A program made the position numbers and the translations under genes. Under the pieces are notes generated by a model that saw only the letters and a list, made by a program, of their open reading frames with translations, was not told the DNA's origin and ran no database searches. Source: Elmis aenea (lineage: Eukaryota; Arthropoda; Insecta; Coleoptera; Elmidae). From it: a stretch of DNA of 64,000 nt. The stretch spans positions 57,667,415 through 57,731,414 of the forward strand of contig OX393578.1 of NCBI GenBank assembly GCA_947652605.1, written 5' to 3'. Below are positions 54,992-64,000 of the stretch, piece by piece; positions within the stretch are counted from its first letter, which is position 1, and each line of letters begins with the position of its first letter.

Positions 54992-55474
54992 CTATTTAAA
55001 GGAGAACTTCTCCATTGAATGAATATTTTTTAGCAGTGCATTATCTTCTAACAATATATTGGAAATATCTGAACAAGAAATGTCCTTCATATTGAATTTT
55101 ACGGCAAGTGCTGCAGCTAGAGTATCAACATTCAATCTCGATTTCTCACTTGTCCAAAAATCATTAGCAATTGAAAAAACTCTTTCAACTGCTGCATTAG
55201 TTCCAAGGCAGCACAACACAAATTGAACAAGAATAAATAAATTTTCACATGGAATATGTCCATTTTTGAAATGGCTGAATATTTCCACCCATCTTTTATC
55301 AATTTCAACGTGTTGATTTTCCCATTGTATTAATTTTTCAGAATTTAAATATACATTCAGTCTTCTAATTGCTTCAAAGAGACAATTGTCGTCTATTTTA
55401 ATATCTGGCAATTCTTTAGATAAAAACTCAACACAAGATTCAATATCTGTCCAACATACTGTCGATGAAGCCAA
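54992..55474 (-). pseudogene. hAT transposase C-terminus with dimerisation domain
   Basis: A 160-codon frame: CVEFLSKELPDIKIDDNCLF, RWVEIFSHFKNGHIPCENLF, LVQFVLCCLGTNAAVERVFS, IANDFWTSEKSRLNVDTLAA. The block NAAVERVFSxxNxxW...K.RL is the hAT-C dimerisation domain, which in the family also contributes the last catalytic Glu nearby. The frame ends normally near SMEKFSFK. Frame integrity suggests moderate age. The DDE part upstream is incomplete. Confidence 0.83.
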
Positions 55475-55627
55475 AAAACACCATTGAAAACTGTTATTTG
55501 AGGTTTGTTCTAGACCATTCTTCGATATATTGAAAACATGTTTGGTAAAAATTCTGCACTTCTTTGATAAACTTTTTCGTTATGCCCGGATTTGATTCCT
55601 TTAAGTCTGATAATTTTCTTTTTATAA

Positions 55628-55985
55628 TTAAGGAAGAAAATTTTCTTCAAATCGAGATTTATATTGAAGGATAAAGTCATTCAAAATAAGGCTAACGTCT
55701 GTAGCTGAAATGTGTTCACCTTCAATCTTTTGAATCGTTTTGTGAAAAATAGATGCTTGATTATGTACAAAATACATTAATATCTCAGATATTTCATTAT
55801 TGAAAAACGACTCCAGGATTTTAGGACATTTGTCTAAACTCAAAAAATGTAAGCGAAGAGGCTCGAATAATTGTAGAACACGCTCTATAGCAGGTGTTTT
55901 TTGTATTCAACATTCGCTTCTTCACAAAATTGTTTTAAAGTAGCCACGCGAACGGTAAAACGACTAAAATACAAATAAATTGTAG
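55628..55985 (-). pseudogene. hAT transposase central fragment
   Basis: Minus strand: RFTVRVATLKQFCEEANVEY, KK, then after a frameshift TPAIERVLQLFEPLRLHFLS, LDKCPKILESFFNNEISEIL, MYFVHNQASIFHKTIQKIEG. This is a known segment of one hAT subgroup. The stretch that normally lies between VEYKK and PAIERVL (a conserved KTRW region) is deleted here. It belongs with the C-terminal frame at 54,992, with about 150 bp of broken sequence between. Confidence 0.75.
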
Positions 55986-56226
55986 TTATTATTAATTCTA
56001 CATCAATTGGCATGGCACATGACGCCGTGTTGATTGCATTTGACAAAATATGAACATTACAGCCTATTCCTAGTATTTTCTTTTGGAGATTTACAGATTT
56101 TAGTCTTCAAATATCGAAAAGGACAAAAAGGAGGGCAAAAAGGAGGACACTTTTCAAGGGAGGACAGAAGTGAAAAAAGGAGGACTGTCCTCCCTAAAGG
56201 AGGACGGTTGGTCACCTTAGTTTAAC

Positions 56227-57778
56227 CTAAAGTGAACCTACATTTCTTATAGAGATATTTTTCCTTGGCATTTTAATCAAGATCAAATATAAATTAATAT
56301 AACCTGTAACATTTAAGTTGATAGGTACTTTGGTAGACTATTTCAAATGAAATTGAATTTAATCTAATTTTTCTTAAGGGTAATAACAAAAACAACTTAT
56401 TTATTCTACTTTGAGAGTGCATAATTTATCAATATTTCATTTGATTTAAAGTCTTACAACTGGAAAAATTTGTTACTTAACTTAATTCGATTTTTCAATA
56501 ATTTTAAAACGTTAAAATGCCTCGACTTCTGAACATTTTACGCAGGTATTTGGGAGATATTCAAATTGCAAATTAAATAAAACACTTTTGCTGGTATTTA
56601 ACAAAATGAAAGATTAAAAAAAGTTAAAAGAAATTAACTTGGCAGACAAAGCGTGTTTTCTTCTAACCGCTGTTTTAAAAGCATTTTCTGTTCTTTGTTT
56701 TTGTAATCCCCAGGGCCAATAAGGAATATTAAAGTTCTTTGAACATGGCACGTTGTTTTAAAACTTCTCGGTCTGAATTAATGTTTTCGTAACGGAATGT
56801 AAAAGACTCGAAAAAATAATTAATTTAGATGTAAAATTTCCATTGATTTTTTTTCGAGTTGTTAGGAATTTATTGTTTAATTCTGTTGCTTTATGTTTGT
56901 AATCGACTTTAAATTACGTAATTAATTGCTTTATTAAGTATAAATTCAGTATTTGAAAGAATTATAAAATAACACTTGGTCAAATAAAATAAAAAGTCCG
57001 AAAATTGTTCGAAGTAGTTTAATAATAATTTTGATTTGTCTGTAATAAGCATAAAAAGTAAATCATTACAACTAGATGCGGTTTTATAGAGCACTTCAAA
57101 TTGCATGTTAAAGTAAACCTGAAAATTCTGCATTGTATCCTTGATGCAAATCTCACAGTTAACTTTGAAATACGATTTAAAGCATTATATTAAACAGTAC
57201 CTTACATAAGCTAGTTTCTGCAGAACCTGAAGTTTGTGAGTATGTGAAATCATTTACTAACTAAATTATATATTAATCTAACACCCCCCATCAATAAATC
57301 TTCATCGCAGCTAAACCAAGGAGGTAATAAAGCCAACCCCATGATCTTATTACTATTATATAGCTAATTAATAACGTCTGTATATCAATGGAAGTGCACT
57401 TCGAGAAGGTATTCAATTTATATTCTCGACTAAAATCGCATTAGAACTCTATTACCAACTGCTTATAACATTAACACAATCAGTCAAACTACATTTCGGT
57501 GAAGCACAATTGAGGGCTGTAAAGCTCCTACCAGTACGACAGCAATATAGAGTTTAGAACTAATTCTATTATGATCTTATTACTAAATTGTTAAATTATA
57601 CGTTAATAATATAGGAAAAAGATAATCTTCTTCCTAATGCAACAAACATGGTTGCCTTTAAAAAGTGGAAGTTTTGTCTCTAAATCAGTAACTTAGAGCC
57701 TTCTATTTTAAGTTTACACAGTTAGAAATCGACCAGCTTGGTGTAATCTAGGGCTCACAGTAGCAAATTGCATCTGTA
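56227..57778. other. No confidently recognised gene
   Basis: AT-rich. Near 57,510 the plus strand reads EAQLRAVKLLPVRQQYRV and then NNLLPNATNMVAFKKWKF-like sequence, vaguely like a LINE C-terminus, too weak to call. Confidence 0.35.
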
Positions 57779-58856
57779 GATCTGAAAAAAGTCTTTAATT
57801 CTGTTCCCTTAAAACCCACTAAGGACCCACCATAGAAATAATAAGATATTTATTATCATTATTGTTTATTTGCTGTAAAATTTCACCAAATCTTAAAATT
57901 CTATTTTAGTGACACATTTTTTAAAGTAAAATTTAACCAGGAGCAAACTAATCTCGTTCCCATGACCTCTGGTGTGCCGCAGGGAAGTGTCCTCGGACCC
58001 GTTCTCTACTTGCTTTATACCGGCGACCTTCCAACAGTGGAACATAACATAGTAGCTGCCTTTGCCGACGATACAGCGGTCTTGGGCTCACACACAGATC
58101 CAACGATCGCATGGCAAATGCTGCAACGAAACCTCGACAAATCTCAAAATGGCTAAAAGTTTGGCGAATAAAAGTTAGTGCAGCAAAGTCAGCACATGTA
58201 ACTTTCACTAAATCGCAAGCAGAAGACACAAAATATCTCGGAATGTACTTAGATCGCAGACTGACATGGTGAAAACACATATGGATGAAACGTAAACAGC
58301 TGGTAGTGCAATTTAGAAAGTTGTACTGGCTTATTGGCAGAAACTCACAACTGTCGATCAGTAACAAACTACTAATCTATAAAACGATATTAAAGCCAAT
58401 CGAAATACAACTGTGGGGTTCAAGCAGTAACTCTAACATAGAATTCTTACAACGATTTCAGGCCAAAACTTTAAGAACAATAACCAACGCACCATGGTAT
58501 GTTACTAAGAAGTTATACAGCGAGATCTTCATATGTGCTCAGTTCAAAATGTAATCCAAAGTTTTAGTGCCAAATATCAAGAAATATTGTCTCATCATCC
58601 CAACCTTTTAGCAGCAAAGTTATTAGTGAACACTGGACAAACTAAAAGACTAAAGAGGCATAAACCTCTAGACTTGCCTAATCGGTTTAAGTAAAAATAT
58701 AACCTATGTTGCCAATAATAAATTAATTTAAGTACCTAAATTTAAACTGATAGTTGCTGGGCAAGCTTATCCTTTACGTTAAATTAAAGCCATAAAAATT
58801 TACTTATTGTTCATAAAGAATAGACTGTAAATTCATCATAGATGCCATTAAAAAAC
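57779..58856 (+). mobile_element. Jockey-clade LINE fragment with 3' end
   Basis: Plus strand: DLKKVFNSVP (first RT box, Asp kept, 57.78 kb), FYFSDTFFKVKFNQEQTN, GVPQGSVLGPVLYLLYTGD (57.97 kb), AAFADDTAVLGSH (Asp pair kept), KYLGMYLDRRLTW, a stop, WMKRKQLVVQFRKLYWLIGR, QLWGSSSNSNIEFLQRFQAK, and the C-terminus LKRHKPLDLPNRFK ending at 58,694, almost the same ending as the 52,311 frame. A 3' UTR follows to a short A-rich end near 58,856. Several stops and deletions of RT segments show a dead copy. Confidence 0.85.
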
Positions 58857-58869
58857 AAGACGAATAGGT

Positions 58870-59605
58870 TGCTGAATCATGTATAAAGAAACTTTATAGA
58901 CGAATTTGACAAGTGGGATTTGAATATCAATGTTGATAAAACGAAATATAAAATAACTGACAATACTGGTCATGACATTGTTACCTTCAAAGAAGTATAA
59001 AAGTTGTCTATGAATACAAATATCTAGATGTTTAACTTCGGATGTAATGGAGGCCAAATACGTCTTAAATAAATTAGAAAATGAGAACAATAACTCGACA
59101 ATTAAATTCAGTAGGTTTATTATATTATGGAGCAAAAGTATCTCCTTAAAAACCAACAGCCATATATTTAAATCCTTTGTACAAAGCTGTGCTATATATG
59201 GAGCTGGGGTGAGGACCATGTCTAAAAATTATAAAAGAGAGTAAGAAAAATGGAAATGAACTCCTGGAGAAGGTCTTTCCAACTAACGAATGTGGATAAA
59301 ATAAAAAACTAGCTCATAGAAGAAAGAGTCAATGCAGTAAAAAGCCTGACCAATATAAGTAAAGAACAACAACTGATTTGGTACGGTCATCTAAAGATCA
59401 AAACAGAATGCCTACACATAGAATTTTGCATCAAACACTGACATGGACTCCATCTAGAAACAGAAAAAGGGAAAGACCGAAAAGGAGATGAGTAAATGGG
59501 GTAAAAATAGTAATGGAGAAAGGAACAAAGGATTATGGCTGAAAGGATAGGAAGAAATGGCGGTTAGGATGCAATGGAAAGGATTTGGAACATCTAATAC
59601 TTTTT
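58870..59605 (+). mobile_element. Decayed LINE 3' coding fragment (RTE-like)
   Basis: Plus strand: FDKWDLNINVDKTKYKI, VQSCAIYGAGVRTMSKN (YG box), RVRKMEMNSWRRSFQLTNVD, then LIWYGHLKIKTE and PSRNRKRERPKRR...VNGVKIVMEKGTKDYG. The order YGxxxW, M-x-x-R-R, WYGHxxR, RGRPxxxW holds, so it is the C-terminal third of an RTE-like LINE with many stops. Confidence 0.7.
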
Positions 59606-61014
59606 TAAAATTTTTATTACGTAGTCATGATTCTATGGCGTTATAAAAACACAATTTTTTAAATCAAATTCTTATAGGTACTCAAAATTTCCCATACATT
59701 TGTATAAATGAGAGTTAAAAATTTAAACTATGCGTTGCTTGTTATTAAATTCAAAGTCGCAATTGGTTTTACAATGTAGGTCGAAGGATGGTTAACCATC
59801 AAGGGCCCAATAAGTTAAAAGTTATTTTATAAAAAATGAATTTAGGCCCAGCTTCTTTAGAGTTTAAAGCTGGCATTCGTATGGTTTTTCGTATGTTTAT
59901 ATGCTACAAAGTTACTTCTTATTTTGTGTTTAAATTAAGTGCAAATAATTCACTTGCTTTAATTACTACAGATCTATTCAAGGAGTTAAATCGGCTTTTA
60001 ACGATGACATAAAAGTTCTTGAATATCGTTGGAAAAAGTCTAGTGAGCTTAATGGAGACCATTACGAAAACTATAATAACTTTTTAGCCAATATTTTATC
60101 ATTCCCCAGGCCAGTAACTTTTCTTCCCATCCTCGTATGTCCTTTTTGTCGTATTATTTATTGTCACTGTTCTCAAAAACTTTCGGTGTCATATTTAACT
60201 GAAGTATTTTATAAAATACCGTTATTGACATTGTTTCGCTGTAATGATGATCAAAATTGTTGATGTTGGAATGCGAGTTAGTTATGCACGACTTTTATGC
60301 AATAACACTTTTTAAAAGGCGCCAAAATGTTCGCATAATTGAAAGATATTAACGGCATACATCATCACATAATTAAATTTTTATTGCAGCCCCTAATAAT
60401 CGCAGTTGAAACAATTAACGGCGCGCGTTTTTTCATGTCGCCTTCAAGAGAATTGTATAATGAGCAACCTTTTTTGAGAGCATTCGTGAGGGTTCTCTAG
60501 GAAATGTATCACATCCTGGCTGAGAGCCAACTCCAAACTAATTTATTTACGAGCCGGGGTGAGGACACTGGCAGCATACTTTACCTAAGGTCTTCATTTA
60601 TTAAAATTATTCCGCACGGTGATACGCACGAAAAGTTTTCTAACCGTTTCGTTAACTTAAATCTTAATGACGATAACGGATTCTTTTAATTCGTGACGCA
60701 AATTGTTTTTTTTAGGGTAATTTAAGAATTTATCCACCCGAAATAGATAACTAATACATTAAACTTTGGTTCAGCTATTGTTAAATCGAATCTACACTAA
60801 AAACATAATGCCTACAGTTAAAATTTGTGAGAGACCTTGTGAAATAGTTTCTATTTTAAAGCTTATCGTTACAGCGTGTCTGTAATTTAGTTGACAATTT
60901 AAATAAAACGTTGTTTCTTACACCAATCTAAGTCAAAAATATTTTAACAAAAAAAAATATCAATTATTGTTGAAGCTCAGAATTTGTTTAGAAAATTAAA
61001 TAGCACCTCATCAT
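59606..61014. other. No recognised gene; some complex sequence
   Basis: The block 60,290-60,680 is less repetitive, with GGCGCGCG and many AATTA words, and resembles unique non-coding DNA. No frame above 61 codons. Confidence 0.45.
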
Positions 61015-61200
61015 CTTAAAATAGGCGTTTAGCGCAGCAGTCACCTCGAAATCCGGCGCGTTTTTCTTACCATCGAGAAGCCTTTTCATGTGTGCAAACA
61101 AAATGAAGTCTAAGAGAGTCAAGTCTGGCGAAAAGGGTGCAGGAGGTAGTCATTTCAAGTCCAATTAATGAATTTTAGCCTTCGCAATAAAATGCTTATA
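61015..61200 (-). pseudogene. Mariner transposase C-terminal fragment
   Basis: Minus strand: FIAKAKIH, a stop, LDLK, a stop, LPPAPFSPDLTLLDFILFAH, MKRLLDGKKNAPDFEVTAAL, NAYF. It matches the mariner pattern HPPYSPDLxPxDYxLFxxLKxxLxGKRF...EVxxAV. SPDL holds the last-but-one conserved Asp, and the final catalytic Asp of PxDYFLF is also present (LLDFILF). It complements in extent the N-terminal relic at 17.1 kb but is on the other strand and 43 kb away. Confidence 0.75.
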
Positions 61201-61589
61201 AATTCTTTAGGTTCCCTGTATGTCATTTATCTTATTATGAGCTTATTGAAAAAAAAAACTTAACTGCCTAACGAAACTGTTTATTATTTCATGATATTCA
61301 CTCATTCATTTATAGTTTACGTCGCTTTAGTAGCGTCCAAGCACCTTTCCAATTTTTTTTTCCTTTCCTACTAATCACGATTCATATTACGTATTCATTT
61401 GTTGTGGATATTTGACCCTCTAAATTTCTTAGTGCAGGAAGTAGAAAACTTTTCGAGGTAACGCAATTAGAGAAATAAGGAGAATAATGCGATAATATAA
61501 AACTTAGTTTAGGTGACTTTCGAAGATAAATAATGTATATGCAAAAGAAGTCACTTAAAAAAAATACACAAATTTTTATGAATTTTTTC
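61201..61589. other. No recognisable gene or element
   Basis: AT-rich; nothing identified. Confidence 0.45.
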
Positions 61590-62235
61590 TGGTTACTCTT
61601 TTTCTTTCATCCTATAAATGTGACCCAACCATCCCAGCTGCCTTTCCTTCATTTTTGTTTCAACTGATTTGATCTTTAATTGTTCTCTATAATGTTTTAT
61701 TACTGATTCTATCTTTTTTGGTTTTTCCTTTGATTTTTCTTAGAAATCTCATTTCTGCTGCATTTCGGCTACTATTTTTATTTGTGAATATACACGTTTC
61801 ACTTCCGTATAAAAGTACCGGAGTTACTACCTTTTTGACCACCTTCACTTTTGTTCGTTTTAGGACTTCTCTATTTCCAAAAAATGTTGTTATGAAACTG
61901 TTAATAATTCTTCCCACATTTCCTGGAATTTCCTTGTCCATTTCTCCATTTTTCTCTATAATCACTCCTAAATATTTAAAGCTTTCTACCTGTTCCAACC
62001 TAAGCCCATTTAAAGTGATGTTTTGCCTTTTCTTCTCTGTTGTAACGATCATAGTTTTAGTGTTTTCGGTATTTATTTTCATATCGATTTTTTCCAATTC
62101 CTGGCTTAGAGTTTCTAGATTATGTTGCAGATTCTTTTCTGTTTCCGCGACTAAGGCTATGTCGTCTGCGAACATTAGCTCAGTTATGTTTATTTTTTCC
62201 ATTTTCCAGTAGCCTAGGTGAAACAGTCTCATTTT
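61590..62235 (-). mobile_element. RTE-like LINE family A, copy 3 of 3
   Basis: A 181-codon minus frame: RLFHLGYWKMEKINITELMF, ADDIALVAETEKNLQHNLET (Asp pair intact), DMKINTENTKTMIVTTEK, ITLNGLRLEQVESFKYLGVI, IEKNGEMDKEI, VVTPVLLYGSETCIFTNK, EMRFLRKIKGKTKKDRISNK. It is the least damaged copy of this family here and runs parallel to those at 31.7 and 42.7 kb. The sequence down to 61,590 is the same family's next segment (WDGWVTFIG-like). Neither end of the element is present. Confidence 0.85.
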
Positions 62236-62240
62236 TGTCG

Positions 62241-62498
62241 CACATTTAATAGGTTCTTCATCTGATTAACAACTAGTGTTGAGAATTTAAATGTATTTTT
62301 AAGTTTGCATTAGCAAAGAAAAGTACTTAGAAACACATTTTAAAAATAAAAACCGCAGGACAATTGAGAAATTTAAGCAAAAAACGGCTTTGGCAGTACA
62401 TGAGTATTGGAAAGGGAGGAAAATTTTTTATCAAAAAGAGGACGTAATATTTTATATACGTAGCAAAGGTGACAAACAAAAAAGGTTGAGAAACACTG
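62241..62498 (-). repeat. Unassigned sequence ending in a hAT-like terminus
   Basis: At 62,465-62,498 the plus strand reads GGTGACAAACAAAAAAGG then TTGAGAAACACTG; inverted this is CAGTGTTTCTCAACCTTTT, a terminus of the hAT subgroup related to the one at 18,686. No opposite end was seen, so it is a truncated element at best. From 62,499 to 62,708 nothing was identified. Confidence 0.4.
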
Positions 62499-62708
62499 GT
62501 TTAGACTAAGGATTTAATTGCTTTTGAGACACAATTGTAATTATCCTTCAAATTATGCAGGTGTACTCACAAAAGTTAAGGTTTAATTTATCAAAATGAA
62601 GGAAGGAATTCTAGATAAACTAATCCTTTTATCTCAATCCAAATCTTGTAACAATATATTTTAGCTTTAAGATGATCTACATGATCTACCACAAGAAGTT
62701 CTTCATAA

Positions 62709-62777
62709 TAATAATAATAATAAAAATCTTTATTGTCCACAAAGAAAAAATGCCATGAGACATATTTTTTCCCCATA
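62709..62777 (-). mobile_element. CR1-type LINE 3' tail with (TTA)n
   Basis: Minus strand: short unique part, AATAAAG, then seven or so TTA units. It is cut upstream by the foldback element at 62,780. Confidence 0.65.
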
Positions 62778-62779
62778 TA

Positions 62780-63873
62780 CAGGGTGTCCCCATTATACAC
62801 GGCAAAAAAGTAGGTGCATATTCCTGAGTGAAAATGATGACCATTTGTCAAATATTTTGTTATCCGAAAATGCTTCCTTTCAAAGTTAGAGACCTCCAAA
62901 GTTGCAAGAAAAAAATATCAAAAAATCGAATACGTCCTAACCGTTTAAGCTAAAGCTATCAAACTTGGCCGAAATGTTTGGGTGTTTCCCATTGACTTTG
63001 TGGGATAATTAGAAAGAAAACACGTAATTGGAAGTATGATTTATAGTCAGGTCATCCGCTTACCATCTTCAGAATTTTTTTCTCTGGAATAAAATTGAAA
63101 ATGTCATTCGTCCATAAGAAAGTACGACTTAAGTGGAAAAAATTCGTCCCTCTTTGTTTTTTGCTGTAAACGTTGCCGTTTTCGAGAAAATTAGCGCTAA
63201 AGATGCATCGACAAACTCTGTTTATACACCTCAAATATTTTTTTTTAACGAAACTTAGTTGGCTAATGTCATGCTTGACTTAAGGCTTGTTCATAATAAA
63301 CTAAGTGAATGTCGGCTTTCGTTTAGATTATACAAGTTTGTGTATCACATTTTTAGAAAAAGGTTAGGTTATGAACAAGCCTTAAGTCCAGCATGACATT
63401 AGCCAACTAAATTTAGTAAAAAAAATATTTGAGCTGTATAAACAGATTTGTCGATGCATCTTTAGCGCTAATTTTCTCGAAAACGGCTACGTTTACAGCA
63501 AAAAACAAAGAGGGACGAATGTTTTCCTCTTAAATCCTACTTTCTTATGGACGAATGACATTTTTAATTTTATTCCAGAGAAAAAAATTCTGAAGATGGT
63601 AAGCGGATGACCTGACTATAAATCATACTTCCAATTACGTGTTTTCTTTCTAATTATCCCACAAAGTCAATGGGAAACACCCAAACATTTCGGCCAAGTT
63701 TGATAGCTCTAGCTTAAACGGCTAGGACGTAATCGATTTTTTTTCTTGCAACTTTGGAGGTCTCTAACTTTGAAAGGAAGCATTTTCGGATAACAAAATA
63801 TTTGACAAATGGTCATCATTTTCACTCAGGAATATGCACATACTTTTTTGCCGTGTATAATGGGGACACCCTG
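62780..63873. mobile_element. Large foldback element, 1.09 kb, arms about 510 bp
   Basis: The left CAGGGTGTCCCCATTATACA and right TGTATAATGGGGACACCCTG termini are flanked by TA on both sides. Arms are nearly identical to within about 70 bp of the centre (loop about 63,300-63,368): the frame MEVSNFERKHFRITKYLTNG appears on the minus strand of the left arm and on the plus strand of the right arm. It is not a gene but repeat sequence that happens to be open. It interrupts the CR1-type tail. No transposase is encoded. Confidence 0.92.
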
Positions 63874-63875
63874 TA

Positions 63876-64000
63876 TTACTTTTTGCCAGATTCGTTTTAT
63901 CCTGGTTGTTTCCTCTGCAGCTATCTTTACATCTTCTTTAAACTGTTTTCTGGTTTCATTTTTAGTTTCTTCCCTTCCTCTCTTAAATAGTAAATTTTCT
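63876..64000 (-). other. Open charged frame running in from the right edge
   Basis: The minus strand is open for 41 codons from the edge: NLLFKRGREETKNETRKQFK, EDVKIAAEETTRIKRIWQKV, until the foldback terminus. It is Lys/Glu-rich and helical in character, possibly a LINE linker region or other element cut by the foldback insertion. Not identified. Confidence 0.3.

Larger units (their letters stand above)
54819..56218 (-). mobile_element. hAT element, internally deleted, about 1.4 kb, 8-bp TSD
   Basis: AGTTTAAC at 54,811-54,818 and 56,219-56,226. The left end is TAAGGTAACCAAC and the right is GTTGGTCACCTT(A); one base is ambiguous between terminus and duplication. GGAGGAC words repeat at both ends. 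The minus strand carries the C-terminal half of a hAT transposase in broken frames (next entries). Confidence 0.83.

Noticed and set aside
48057..59812. Similar words around 48,057 and 59,770 (CGAAGGAT(A/G)GTT...CCAT)
   Set aside because: Match too short and imperfect to define a repeat family.
61718..62212. 164-codon plus frame
   Set aside because: Antisense shadow of the RTE-like frame with FADD on the minus strand.
62591..62899. 102-codon minus frame sharing its first 41 residues with the plus frame at 63,754
   Set aside because: The shared part is the foldback arm read from both sides; it is inverted-repeat sequence, not two gene copies.

Overview
This is an AT-rich stretch of animal nuclear DNA, almost certainly from an insect. 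The evidence is the mixture of degraded mobile elements: RTE-like, Jockey and CR1/L2-like LINEs, a LINE with an RNase H domain, hAT, piggyBac, mariner, pogo-like and P-like DNA transposons, a tRNA-derived SINE, and several large palindromic elements. The order cannot be fixed from sequence alone. I found no host protein-coding gene, no rRNA or true tRNA gene, and nothing bacterial. The window reads as intergenic or large-intron DNA made of nested transposons separated by plain AT-rich sequence.

Layout. 1-1.9 kb: a pogo-like HTH fragment running off the left edge, then a LINE fragment joined to a piggyBac fragment. 3.7-7 kb: a possible hAT end, a 5' piggyBac end, a hairpin repeat, a partial foldback relative. 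7.3-12.1 kb: a decayed Jockey copy and three LINE fragments on the minus strand. 12.4-19.5 kb: three hAT-type elements, each with an 8-bp target-site duplication (TSD), plus a mariner pseudogene. 20.8-25.2 kb: LINE fragment, 725-bp palindrome, mariner-like 5' fragment, CR1-like LINE. 26-34.9 kb: RTE-like LINE fragments, one split by a 727-bp palindrome. 35-39.3 kb: a P-like element with THAP remnant, then a tandemly duplicated RT fragment with a 1.18-kb four-armed palindrome at its junction. 40.8-46.8 kb: convergent LINE tails, a 459-codon CR1-like RT frame, a non-autonomous piggyBac, and a 1.74-kb TIR element with a poorly classified gene remnant. 48-52.5 kb: mariner-like deletion derivative and the youngest-looking element, a 5'-truncated Jockey with an intact RT frame, poly(A) and short TSD. 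54.4-64 kb: SINE, fifth 8-bp-TSD element (hAT), Jockey and RTE-like fragments, mariner fragment, and a 1.1-kb foldback at the right edge.

Nothing here works as an operon or pathway. The relations that matter are nesting (which element landed in which) and parasitism: short palindromic or deleted elements that need a transposase from elsewhere. Most promising for novelty are the 45,050-46,791 element, the four-armed palindrome at 37,816-38,996, and the P-like element with symmetrical TGACGTCA sites. Reading frames were translated by eye. Family names rest on recognised motifs, not on searches.
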